Part shown: one piece after another, positions 1-6,144 of the stretch
How positions within the stretch are numbered: the first letter of the stretch is position 1
Layout of the letters: every line of letters starts with the position of its first letter
NCBI GenBank assembly: GCA_964608945.1
Contig: CAZSQB010000051.1
Span: 1 to 7,349, forward strand
Length of the DNA: 7,349 bases
Direction of reading: 5' to 3'
DNA from: CAYWEP01 sp964608945
Lineage (GTDB): Bacteria; Patescibacteriota; Microgenomatia; Levybacterales; UBA12049
Position numbers and translations under genes: made by a program
Notes under the pieces: model-generated
What the model was told of the DNA's origin: nothing
What the model saw: only the letters and a program-made list of their open reading frames with translations
The model's database searches: none

Positions 1-67
1 TCAAGTATGCGCTTAGCAAAAGACAAGCGATACCAAAAATTGTAAAAAATCCTGCTAGAACTCGCAT
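1..67 (-). CDS. N-terminal start of a membrane-anchored protein (cut by window edge; possible sortase)
   Basis: An ATG at 67-65 opens a frame that stays open to the left edge, giving 22 complete codons. The peptide begins MRVLAGFFTIFG and continues as one hydrophobic stretch (IACLLLSAYL), so it is an uncleaved signal anchor or a first transmembrane helix. The start lies 5 nt after the TAA of the surface-protein gene, so the two are almost certainly co-transcribed from the promoter at 657-685. No clear Shine-Dalgarno sequence is present (the upstream bases are TTAAAAGAT). Sortases start with just such a single membrane anchor, and the neighbour carries an LASTG sorting-like signal, so a cognate sortase is an attractive guess. 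The visible part has no catalytic residues, and any small membrane protein would fit. The frame being a real gene start is fairly likely; the sortase identity is inference only. Confidence 0.6.
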   Translation of the reverse strand, partial: MRVLAGFFTIFGIACLLLSAYL

Positions 68-72
68 ATCTT

Positions 73-633
73 TTAACGCTTCTTGAGCTTGAGGCCAAAG
101 AAAAGGGACAAAAGGCCAATGCCGGTTACGGCAAGAAGTATTTTCATATTACCGGTTGATGCGAGACCCAATACTGCGTTTGTGGAAGCACCAAGAACGC
201 TTCCTCCTGTACCACCTGTTACGCTTCCTGCGCAAGAATATGTGCTGTTATAGGAGAGATATGGACTCTCTTCAAGACCCCAATTCGCGCCGTTTTGAAT
301 ATAGATCCAACCTGCATCTTTGTATTGATTTATCTGCTCATCCGAAAGGCCTGAAGCTTTTAGCCAGTTGGTCTGAATACCTGAGCCGTCAACGGCACAG
401 AAACACTGGGTTAGTTTGTCTTTGGATAACTGATAGACCGCGTCGCGTCCAAGATACGTTGCAAAGCTTCCCGGAATACCATGCGTGCCCGATGCATATT
501 GGGATTTAACAGATCCTTGCGGATTTGCACAGACAGGGAAGTCAGAAGGCTGTATTTGCGCAGCTTTAACCTGTGTCGGAGCCAACACAAAAAGGAAAAA
601 GGCACTAAGAGACAAAACTATTTGCCTAAACAT
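73..633 (-). CDS. Exported surface protein with C-terminal LASTG sorting-like signal
   Basis: A 186-residue secreted protein. Residues 1-24 are a signal peptide: a basic start (MFRQ), a hydrophobic core (IVLSLSAFFLFVLA) and a likely cut after VKA at 24. The mature part has four cysteines (C35, C77, C79, C134), enough for two disulfides outside the cell. It also has an aromatic-rich region with GIQTNW (85-90), GWIYI (108-112) and NWGLE (117-121). A Gly/Ser/Thr linker (137-150) leads to LASTG at 157-161, then a hydrophobic helix (about 164-180) and the tail KLKKR. This is the layout of a sortase substrate, with LASTG in place of LPXTG. VLGAST at 147-151 and VLGLAST at 154-160 form a short tandem repeat just before the signal. 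I recall similar Cys/GIQTNW proteins from CPR genomes, but their function is unknown to me. The start fits the promoter 24 nt upstream and the signal peptide, though no ribosome site is visible. It could instead simply be membrane-tethered. Confidence 0.93.
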   Translation of the reverse strand: MFRQIVLSLSAFFLFVLAPTQVKAAQIQPSDFPVCANPQGSVKSQYASGTHGIPGSFATYLGRDAVYQLSKDKLTQCFCAVDGSGIQTNWLKASGLSDEQINQYKDAGWIYIQNGANWGLEESPYLSYNSTYSCAGSVTGGTGGSVLGASTNAVLGLASTGNMKILLAVTGIGLLSLFFGLKLKKR

Positions 634-680
634 ATGTTATAAGAATATGTTATAGGATTATAACAGACATAAGCCTATAA
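632..680. repeat. Cluster of TGTTATA direct and inverted repeats over the promoter
   Basis: ATATGTTATA occurs twice as a direct repeat (632-641 and 645-654), 13 bases apart start to start. The core TGTTATA is then repeated inverted as TATAACA at 659-665, so 648-665 is a perfect 7-bp palindrome with a 4-base GGAT loop. A second, nested inverted pair is TTATAGG (650-656) with CCTATAA (674-680). The repeats overlap the -10 box, the predicted transcription start and the start codon. That is where a repressor operator or a leader hairpin would act. AT-rich chance repeats are the alternative. Confidence 0.5.
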
Positions 681-685
681 TGCAA
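657..685 (-). promoter_or_regulatory. Extended -10 promoter for the surface-protein unit
   Basis: Read on the minus strand, TGTTATAAT at 665-657 is a perfect extended -10 element (TGn followed by TATAAT). TTGCAT at 685-680 lies exactly 17 nt upstream as a weak -35 (first three bases match TTGACA). Transcription would start near 650, giving a leader of about 16 nt before the ATG at 633. The -35 begins directly after the stop codon of the glycoside-hydrolase-like gene (689-687), so the whole promoter is packed into the 53-nt gap. No intrinsic terminator separates it from the upstream operon, so some read-through from upstream is also likely. Predicted by eye from bacterial sigma-70-type consensus. 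Confidence 0.65.
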
Positions 686-686
686 A

Positions 687-1958
687 TTACTGTGCGAAAC
701 GAAGGAAATTTAAGGGGAAAGAGAGGAAATATTTCACATGATACCAAATATCTTTTTTCTTTGGTTCTAATACTATAACCGTATTATTCTTATCGATAGC
801 GAGCTTTGTTATCGCGTCAAAGTAGCCCCTTGCCTGTATAGACACATTCGTTTGGCCCAAAAGAGGAAGATGGAGTGTACCTGATTTATCTGTGAAATAC
901 ACTCGTCCCATATACTCCACAGTCGCATGAAGCCCAATACCCAAAGGGTTTTCGACTCTAATAGCTATAAAAGTTGGTTTATAAAACATTGCCAGAGACG
1001 AGACAGCCAATCGCTGCCTACTATTCTCTCCCCACAGCGCGGTTGAGCCGCCGATATTGACCCAGTAATTCAACCCAACCAGCTCCGGAGCGGCAGTGAT
1101 TTGTGATAACGCATCCATTACCCAAGCAGCCTGCTCTTCTTCAGTCATCCGGCCGTGAATATTGGGAATTGGTGCTCCGAACTCCCCGAGCACTACCTTA
1201 CCGCCTGAAATCCTCGCATACTCACGAATATCCGCAGCTAGCTGCTCAGGTGTTGCGACATAATGGTCAACAACGACGATACCGCCTAATGCCTTGGTGG
1301 TTTTCTTATCCATGACTACTTTGGCAACGTCTCCGTTCATGGAGTGGGAATTCGCAGCGACTTTGAGATTTTTCCCTTTGAATATCCCGTCACTGATACG
1401 GGTTTCATCAATCAGGAATAATCTATGTCCCTCAACGTCACCTGTTCTCCTCGGGTCACCCGGGCCGCCATTCTCACACTCTGGGCAGGGTGAGAAAATA
1501 TCGCCATCTCGGAAAAGAGAGCTGTTTTTGTTGAGAAAAGTTCTGAGTTTTTGTCTGTGTTCATCCCTTCCTATTTTTTTGTAGCCAAACCATCCCTCCC
1601 AACCTGCAAAATTCCCGCGAAACCAGACATGAAGCCCATTCTCTCGTGCGGCGCTCACGAAGCGGTTGAGAAGGGGAAGAAATTCATCGTCATACGGCGT
1701 CGCTATCGCGACATGCGTCGCACCTGTTGCCGCAATTTGCTTCATCATCTGATGAATCGTAAGGTCAAAAGTCGGATCCCCAAGCTTATCTCTTGAAAGG
1801 TCTCTTGAGTATTTCATCGTGTCAATTGACTGCACCTGCCACAATCGTTTCTCCTCGGATGCAGTATCATAAGAATTCTGCTTAACCCTGACGTACAGAG
1901 CGATTGTGAATAAAGCGACGACTGCTGTGAGTAAGACAAAAAAACGTTTATTTTTCAT
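687..1958 (-). CDS. Membrane-anchored TIM-barrel glycoside-hydrolase-like protein
   Basis: A 423-residue protein with one N-terminal membrane anchor (about residues 6-24), then an extracytoplasmic domain. Residues about 45-330 look like a (beta/alpha)8 hydrolase of the GH-A (cellulase-like) type. Barrel-strand-like segments include HVAIATPYD, GLHVWFRGN, FSPCPECENGG, GGIVVVDHY, KVVLGEFGAP and VGLNYWVNIGG. GEFG puts a Glu (E259) where these enzymes carry the nucleophile, and E160 or E162 in CPECENG is a candidate acid/base. Residues about 334-400 resemble a small beta-sandwich (PEGA or carboxypeptidase-regulatory type), followed by an amphipathic tail. I chose the ATG at 1958, one base after the upstream TAA (TAATATG), over the in-frame ATG at 1994. 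The extra 12 residues of the longer form only overlap the upstream gene, while the hydrophobic anchor follows the shorter start directly. It likely acts on surface or exported glycan; substrate unknown. Confidence 0.85.
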   Translation of the reverse strand: MKNKRFFVLLTAVVALFTIALYVRVKQNSYDTASEEKRLWQVQSIDTMKYSRDLSRDKLGDPTFDLTIHQMMKQIAATGATHVAIATPYDDEFLPLLNRFVSAARENGLHVWFRGNFAGWEGWFGYKKIGRDEHRQKLRTFLNKNSSLFRDGDIFSPCPECENGGPGDPRRTGDVEGHRLFLIDETRISDGIFKGKNLKVAANSHSMNGDVAKVVMDKKTTKALGGIVVVDHYVATPEQLAADIREYARISGGKVVLGEFGAPIPNIHGRMTEEEQAAWVMDALSQITAAPELVGLNYWVNIGGSTALWGENSRQRLAVSSLAMFYKPTFIAIRVENPLGIGLHATVEYMGRVYFTDKSGTLHLPLLGQTNVSIQARGYFDAITKLAIDKNNTVIVLEPKKKDIWYHVKYFLSFPLNFLRFAQ

Positions 1959-1959
1959 A

Positions 1960-3594
1960 TTATTTCTGTTTGGGAAGTACCGGTTTTGTCTCAAGCTGAG
2001 AAAGATACTCTGGTTTTATTTCGTAAATGTCGGCAAACGGGAATGACTGGACCTTGTCATACTTGGCAAACCCTGTTGTTTTCTTGACGGATCGGAAAGT
2101 CAGATCATTGTCATCATTGGTACGCATGATAATCCAACGCGCCCAGCGATCAGGGCTTGTTGTCGCGCTCTCCCAGTATGCACCGGTTCCTTCATGAATA
2201 AATTTCTTCATCGGCAACCCCGATGAGAAGATGATAGCGTCGTGGGAAGCGGCGGAGATAAGGACAAAGCCGTCTTTATCCTTTGCGTTCCGGCTCAACC
2301 AGCCAGATACCTCGCTCACATTTTTCTGACTTGATCCAACACGCGCATCATCAATGGTGACCGCATCACCGTTGACAAAGGCGAAAAAAGTAGTAAGAAG
2401 TAGCAAACCTATGACGACATACCGTAGTTCTTTTGCTTTGTGGACGAGAAACCCTATGAAAATAGCGATTGTGGGCATCATCATAATGCCATAGCGTGCA
2501 TTAAACCATGTACCGCCGAAAAACCCCTGAATAAAAAGCACGGAGAATCCCAAAAAGAGCGCCAAAATGTTATAAAAGAGTGGAGCGAGTAAGGCAAGGC
2601 TTGAGATCCGAACGCTTGCAGCAACCGTCTTATCTTTCAAAAAGACAATAAGACCGATAAGTCCCAAAACCAGCGAAAAGGCATACGAATTATACGCGAG
2701 CGCGTACAAATATACTTTCGTGGATAAGACGATATTATTTTTGGTTGCGAGTACCCCTGCCTGATCGAGCTGTTCCTGTTGTGCGTAAGCTGAGAATGGA
2801 CCAAAAGCAAAATAAAAAGGGTCCTTGAATATGAGAAGGTTCCAGGCAAGCCATAGAACGATACCAAATGAAGCGAGAGTGAGAAACACCAGCGTTACCC
2901 CTTCGGTCATTCTAAAATTTCTCTTTCGCATTGTGTGAAACATCACTAAAAGGGTTGCGACAAAAAGCAAAAACCAGCCTTCATAGCGGATGAGTGTCGA
3001 TAGCATGACCCAGACTGACGCTTTTATTAAATTGAGTAGTTTTTCATCTTTGTGCCAGACTATCAATTCATACGCCGCCGCTGTCATCGTAGCCAGAAGC
3101 AAAAGCTCAGTCATGGCGGTTGACTGAAGATAAAGAATATTTATATTGGCGACGAAGACAAAAACACCGACCAGTCTGCCTAACAATCCGACACCTAATT
3201 TTTTCAAAAAAAGGTAGATTAGCATTCCGGTTGCCAAAAATGACAGCATTGACTGGATTGCACCCGCAAGCCCCGTATGCCACATGAAATCACTCCAGAT
3301 TGTGGGTACCATCAAAAAGTGGGGAAGAGGCAACCAGACCGATCCGATCTGTGCAAGACCAGGCTTAAGCCCTTCAACCACACGTCGACCGATATCAAGA
3401 TGTGACCTCGCATCGTTGTACGCCAGACCAAGCCCATTGTCCAGGTAGTAAAGAAATGCAAATACCGAGATAGCGCTAAGGATCGCAATAAGAAAAAGAG
3501 TGGCATGCTTTTCAAAAAAGCCGACTATTCTTTTCAATCGTTCCGCGCTCATTGAGACAGAGAGAGTCAACGTGCGAAGAGAGAAACTTACCAT
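1960..3594 (-). CDS. Polytopic GT-C-type glycosyltransferase (PMT/ArnT-like)
   Basis: A 544-residue membrane protein with about ten or eleven transmembrane helices over residues 31-406 and an extracytoplasmic C-terminal domain (about 410-544). After helix 1 comes YNDARSHLDIGRR (59-71). An acidic residue in this first outer loop, here D61, is the typical catalytic position of GT-C enzymes that use polyprenyl-phosphate sugars. Later family-like features are LIRYEGW (201-207) and NARYGIMMMP (365-374). The tail domain (SGWLSRNAKDKDGFVLIS, then RWARWIIMR) resembles the soluble tails seen on such transferases. The start at 3594 overlaps the end of the preceding GT-C gene as ATGGTAA, and AAGGAG sits 5 nt upstream, so this start is well supported over the Met at residue 15. 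The protein probably moves a sugar from a lipid carrier onto glycan, lipid or protein outside the membrane. Donor and acceptor cannot be told from sequence. Confidence 0.88.
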   Translation of the reverse strand: MVSFSLRTLTLSVSMSAERLKRIVGFFEKHATLFLIAILSAISVFAFLYYLDNGLGLAYNDARSHLDIGRRVVEGLKPGLAQIGSVWLPLPHFLMVPTIWSDFMWHTGLAGAIQSMLSFLATGMLIYLFLKKLGVGLLGRLVGVFVFVANINILYLQSTAMTELLLLATMTAAAYELIVWHKDEKLLNLIKASVWVMLSTLIRYEGWFLLFVATLLVMFHTMRKRNFRMTEGVTLVFLTLASFGIVLWLAWNLLIFKDPFYFAFGPFSAYAQQEQLDQAGVLATKNNIVLSTKVYLYALAYNSYAFSLVLGLIGLIVFLKDKTVAASVRISSLALLAPLFYNILALFLGFSVLFIQGFFGGTWFNARYGIMMMPTIAIFIGFLVHKAKELRYVVIGLLLLTTFFAFVNGDAVTIDDARVGSSQKNVSEVSGWLSRNAKDKDGFVLISAASHDAIIFSSGLPMKKFIHEGTGAYWESATTSPDRWARWIIMRTNDDNDLTFRSVKKTTGFAKYDKVQSFPFADIYEIKPEYLSQLETKPVLPKQK

Positions 3595-5138
3595 ACTATC
3601 TCCTTTTTACGAATTGTTTCTATAATAAGTGCCGTACCCACGCTCCCTATCGCGCCAACGAGGAGAAGATAGAAAGTTCTTGCGTCAACGAATTTATAGG
3701 CAAATGTCTGATAGACAAACGACTTGCTTCCGGTTGTTTCGAGGAATTGAAAATTCCTGTCAAAACTGTACTTTTCCTCTCTTCCTGACAACTTCTCCAG
3801 TCCCAAAACCTCAGCTTTGGGAGGATTTCTGCTTGAGGTTATCGCGCCAACGGTATTGATGCTGATAGAGTATACGAAAAGGAGGGTAAAAAGGGCTACA
3901 AACGATATTTTTCTACCCCATTTTGTTAATGCGATTGCAAGTAATATTGCGGAGACGGCATAGGTTGGGATAAGGTATCGGGAACCAAATGCCCATCCTC
4001 CGTACGGATCACTCCAAAGAGAGTAAAGAACGAAGTTAACACCGATAATACCAGCCAGTATGGCAAGAATTTTTCTGTTTCTCCTGTAAAGGAAAAATGC
4101 TCCAACAATACTCAAAAAGATAATGGGTGAGTACCACAGGATGCCGCGATCGCGATTGAGAAGATGAGTAGCCATGCCGTGAGCTAGGTTCCTGGTTTGG
4201 AAAAAGGCAAGTGATGACTTTTTCTGCTTGGTTGGGTCAAGAAGATGCTCCACGTCCTGAGTACCAGCATCCACTGGGGTCGTCGGGAGCCCATTCTCAT
4301 CTATAGCTTTTGCAGAAGAGACCGTTCCTGAAAGTTGTAGTGGATTCTCATACGAGTTTGCATTAAACCAGAAGAAGAAAAGAAGTGGAGCCAAAACGGC
4401 GATGAGACTGAGAAGCCTGAGGAATGAAAACTGAATGTTGTAGCTAGCGAGGCGATTTGTAACCTGAAAAAAGCGAAGCCCGGCAGCGATGCCAATTGGC
4501 GCCATGAGAAAAAGATTAGGATAATCGACCGGAATCGAGAGAGCTATGAGAAACCAAATTAGCGCAAGCGACCAAACGTTGTTCCACTTGAGCAACAAGT
4601 ATAAGCTCGCGAGAATCAGAAACGTTGATATGTGATGCTGGTAGAGTGTCACTGCGTAAGCAAACGCTGGTGATGCAAATAGAAACGTAAATGCTCCAAG
4701 TACTGCAGCAATCGAACTAGCACCTAATCGCAGAGCAATCGACCGAATAAGTAGCGTGTTGAGGAGCGCAAAGATACTAATTACTGCAAACGTGCCAACC
4801 TGCGAGGCTCCCAAGAGCTTTCCCAGAACATAGCCTGGCATGACGATAAAAGAAACACCCGGTGCGAAAAGCGAGACATACTTATCATCTACATACCCTA
4901 CATCCGGTGTTGCGAACCGAGCGAGGGGAATAGAAAAAGTGAATGACCTGTCTTCAATAAGAGAATAGGTCAGGACAAACCTCCCACGCTCAGGAGAAAG
5001 TTCTAACGGCCCATTTTCTTTCCAATGAGGTTGGTTTATTACAGAACTCGTGGGATTTCCCGAAATTCCACGAAGAGATAAGCCCAATATAACTGAACAA
5101 AATAAGAATATTAAAAATAATTTTATGAATTTTTTCAT
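3588..5138 (-). CDS. Polytopic GT-C-type membrane glycosyltransferase-like protein
   Basis: A 516-residue integral membrane protein with about twelve or thirteen hydrophobic segments. The first is at residues 4-21, the last at about 488-506. Two outer-loop regions stand out. One is SLIEDRSF (59-66) followed by YVDDKYVSLFAPGVSF (82-97). The other is DPYGGWAFGSRYLIPTYA (377-394), a Gly-Trp...Gly-x-Arg-Tyr block common in GT-C family 39-like enzymes of bacteria. Acidic residues at E62/D63 or D84/D85 are candidate catalytic positions, which I cannot settle by eye. A long polar loop (about 260-330) separates two membrane bundles. The gene starts 2 nt after the GT2 stop and overlaps the next GT-C gene by 7 nt, so the two GT-C proteins are translationally coupled and probably work on the same glycan. 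The start has no Shine-Dalgarno site. The first 15 or so codons are extremely AT-rich, unlike the rest of the gene. A flippase- or polymerase-like role cannot be excluded. Confidence 0.85.
   Translation of the reverse strand: MKKFIKLFLIFLFCSVILGLSLRGISGNPTSSVINQPHWKENGPLELSPERGRFVLTYSLIEDRSFTFSIPLARFATPDVGYVDDKYVSLFAPGVSFIVMPGYVLGKLLGASQVGTFAVISIFALLNTLLIRSIALRLGASSIAAVLGAFTFLFASPAFAYAVTLYQHHISTFLILASLYLLLKWNNVWSLALIWFLIALSIPVDYPNLFLMAPIGIAAGLRFFQVTNRLASYNIQFSFLRLLSLIAVLAPLLFFFWFNANSYENPLQLSGTVSSAKAIDENGLPTTPVDAGTQDVEHLLDPTKQKKSSLAFFQTRNLAHGMATHLLNRDRGILWYSPIIFLSIVGAFFLYRRNRKILAILAGIIGVNFVLYSLWSDPYGGWAFGSRYLIPTYAVSAILLAIALTKWGRKISFVALFTLLFVYSISINTVGAITSSRNPPKAEVLGLEKLSGREEKYSFDRNFQFLETTGSKSFVYQTFAYKFVDARTFYLLLVGAIGSVGTALIIETIRKKEIVW
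3600..3605 (-). promoter_or_regulatory. Strong ribosome binding site of the second GT-C gene
   Basis: AAGGAG, on the minus strand, lies 5 nt before the ATG at 3594. It is built into the last codons of the upstream GT-C gene (AAG GAG encode Lys-Glu near its C-terminus). It is the only convincing Shine-Dalgarno sequence at any start in the window and fixes the start of the 544-residue protein. Confidence 0.8.
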
Positions 5139-5140
5139 AT

Positions 5141-6133
5141 TTAATAAATCGTTAAATTTTCAAAGTTTGAGTATATATAAGCTAAAATGCCGTGAGATGT
5201 ATTTAGGCTTTTTACTTTTTCTATTCTTTTTTTTGTTGTCTCAGAAATATTCCAAATATTATCTACTTTAGTGAAAGTAGAAAAACAATAAGTAATGCCC
5301 TGTAATAAACAAAAGCAAATTACAATATCTATTCTGGTTTTTTGTGCTAATCTCATAAGTACTTGAAGTTTTAATTTCATAGAAATTGTTTCATATCTCT
5401 CTAATATTTCTTTGTCAAAATGTTTTTCTAGTTCGTTATGTGGCTGAAGATGTCTGACCATCTGGTTGATGTAATCCTTAAAACTCGATGCAAGTCTATA
5501 TAATACTATCGCATCTGAAACGCTAACCATTTTCCATCCATTAGATATGGCATAATAAAAACCGTATATGTCCTCAAAATGATCAGTTCCCCTAGGTAGA
5601 TAAAAATGTTTTGTGAATTCTTTAGAAAATGCTCTAATTTGGCCAATACTTCTATATCTATCTGCTTTCTTTCCCAAAATTCTTTTTGACTCCTGCCAGA
5701 TTTCAAAACCAAAATACGATAATCGCTCCACAAATGTGGTAGGAAATACCGGTTGTACAGATCCGTTAACAATAGCTATACTTGGGTCTTTTAAGAAAGG
5801 TTTTATAATTTTTTTTATTGTGTTTTTATTTTTAAGAACTACATCACCATCAAGTTGAATGAGAATATCACTAGTATTTTTCTTTAATAGATAGTTAAAC
5901 CTAATTGCTTTTCCCAATCTCTTTTTACCATTAATAATGGTAATTATATTGTTTTGTAATTGTTTAACAAAACGGACTGTGTTATCTGTACTCCCATCAG
6001 AAATAATTAAAATCTTTTCCAGTTTATATCCTTTTTCATTTTGTTCAAGAATGGATTCAAGAAGAAATCTTATATTTTTTTCCTCATTATAAACAGGTAT
6101 TCCAATTGTTACAGTAAGTTTTTTGCTATTCAT
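5141..6133 (-). CDS. Family 2 (GT-A) glycosyltransferase
   Basis: A 330-residue GT2-type nucleotide-sugar transferase. The N-terminal half has the whole GT-A signature: TIGIPVYNEE (9-18), IISDGSTDNT (43-52), and the metal-binding DGD at 95-97 in LIQLDGDVV. IVNGSVQPV (121-129) and TDHFEDIYGF (183-192) follow; E187-D188 sits at the usual acceptor/base site. QMVRH (224-228) resembles the QxxRW element of processive GT2 enzymes, with His in place of Trp, so processivity is uncertain. One hydrophobic segment (about 268-287) could bind the inner face of the membrane. The C-terminal IWNISETTKKR (293-303) resembles the tail of the partial protein at 7160-7349. It probably adds a sugar to a lipid-linked or glycan acceptor. 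The gene is AT-rich like the kinase gene 11 nt upstream, with AAA/ATA/TTT-heavy codons, and unlike the GT-C gene 2 nt downstream. No Shine-Dalgarno site is visible. Confidence 0.93.
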   Translation of the reverse strand: MNSKKLTVTIGIPVYNEEKNIRFLLESILEQNEKGYKLEKILIISDGSTDNTVRFVKQLQNNIITIINGKKRLGKAIRFNYLLKKNTSDILIQLDGDVVLKNKNTIKKIIKPFLKDPSIAIVNGSVQPVFPTTFVERLSYFGFEIWQESKRILGKKADRYRSIGQIRAFSKEFTKHFYLPRGTDHFEDIYGFYYAISNGWKMVSVSDAIVLYRLASSFKDYINQMVRHLQPHNELEKHFDKEILERYETISMKLKLQVLMRLAQKTRIDIVICFCLLQGITYCFSTFTKVDNIWNISETTKKRIEKVKSLNTSHGILAYIYSNFENLTIY

Positions 6134-6144
6134 ATTTGTTAAGC

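Noticed and set aside
156..509. A 117-codon plus-strand open frame across the surface-protein gene, and similar plus-strand frames at 1294-1584 and 5613-5858.
   Set aside because: They lie antisense to well-supported genes with signal peptides, motifs and operon spacing. Their translations show no recognisable domain, so they are shadows.
648..665. The TGTTATA-GGAT-TATAACA palindrome as a terminator for the upstream operon.
   Set aside because: The stem is almost entirely A-T pairs and no run of T follows on the minus strand, so it would not work as an intrinsic terminator. An operator-like role is more plausible.
1959..1994. Longer start for the hydrolase-like gene at 1994, adding 12 residues (MRQNRYFPNRNN).
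   Set aside because: The added part only re-reads the end of the upstream GT-C gene in another frame. The ATG at 1958 directly follows the upstream TAA and immediately precedes the hydrophobic anchor, as at the other junctions.
5139..5200. An internal promoter ahead of the first GT-C gene (TATATA-like and TTGAAA-like elements on the minus strand).
   Set aside because: The elements are in the wrong order or spacing for a -35/-10 pair, and AT-rich DNA gives such matches by chance.
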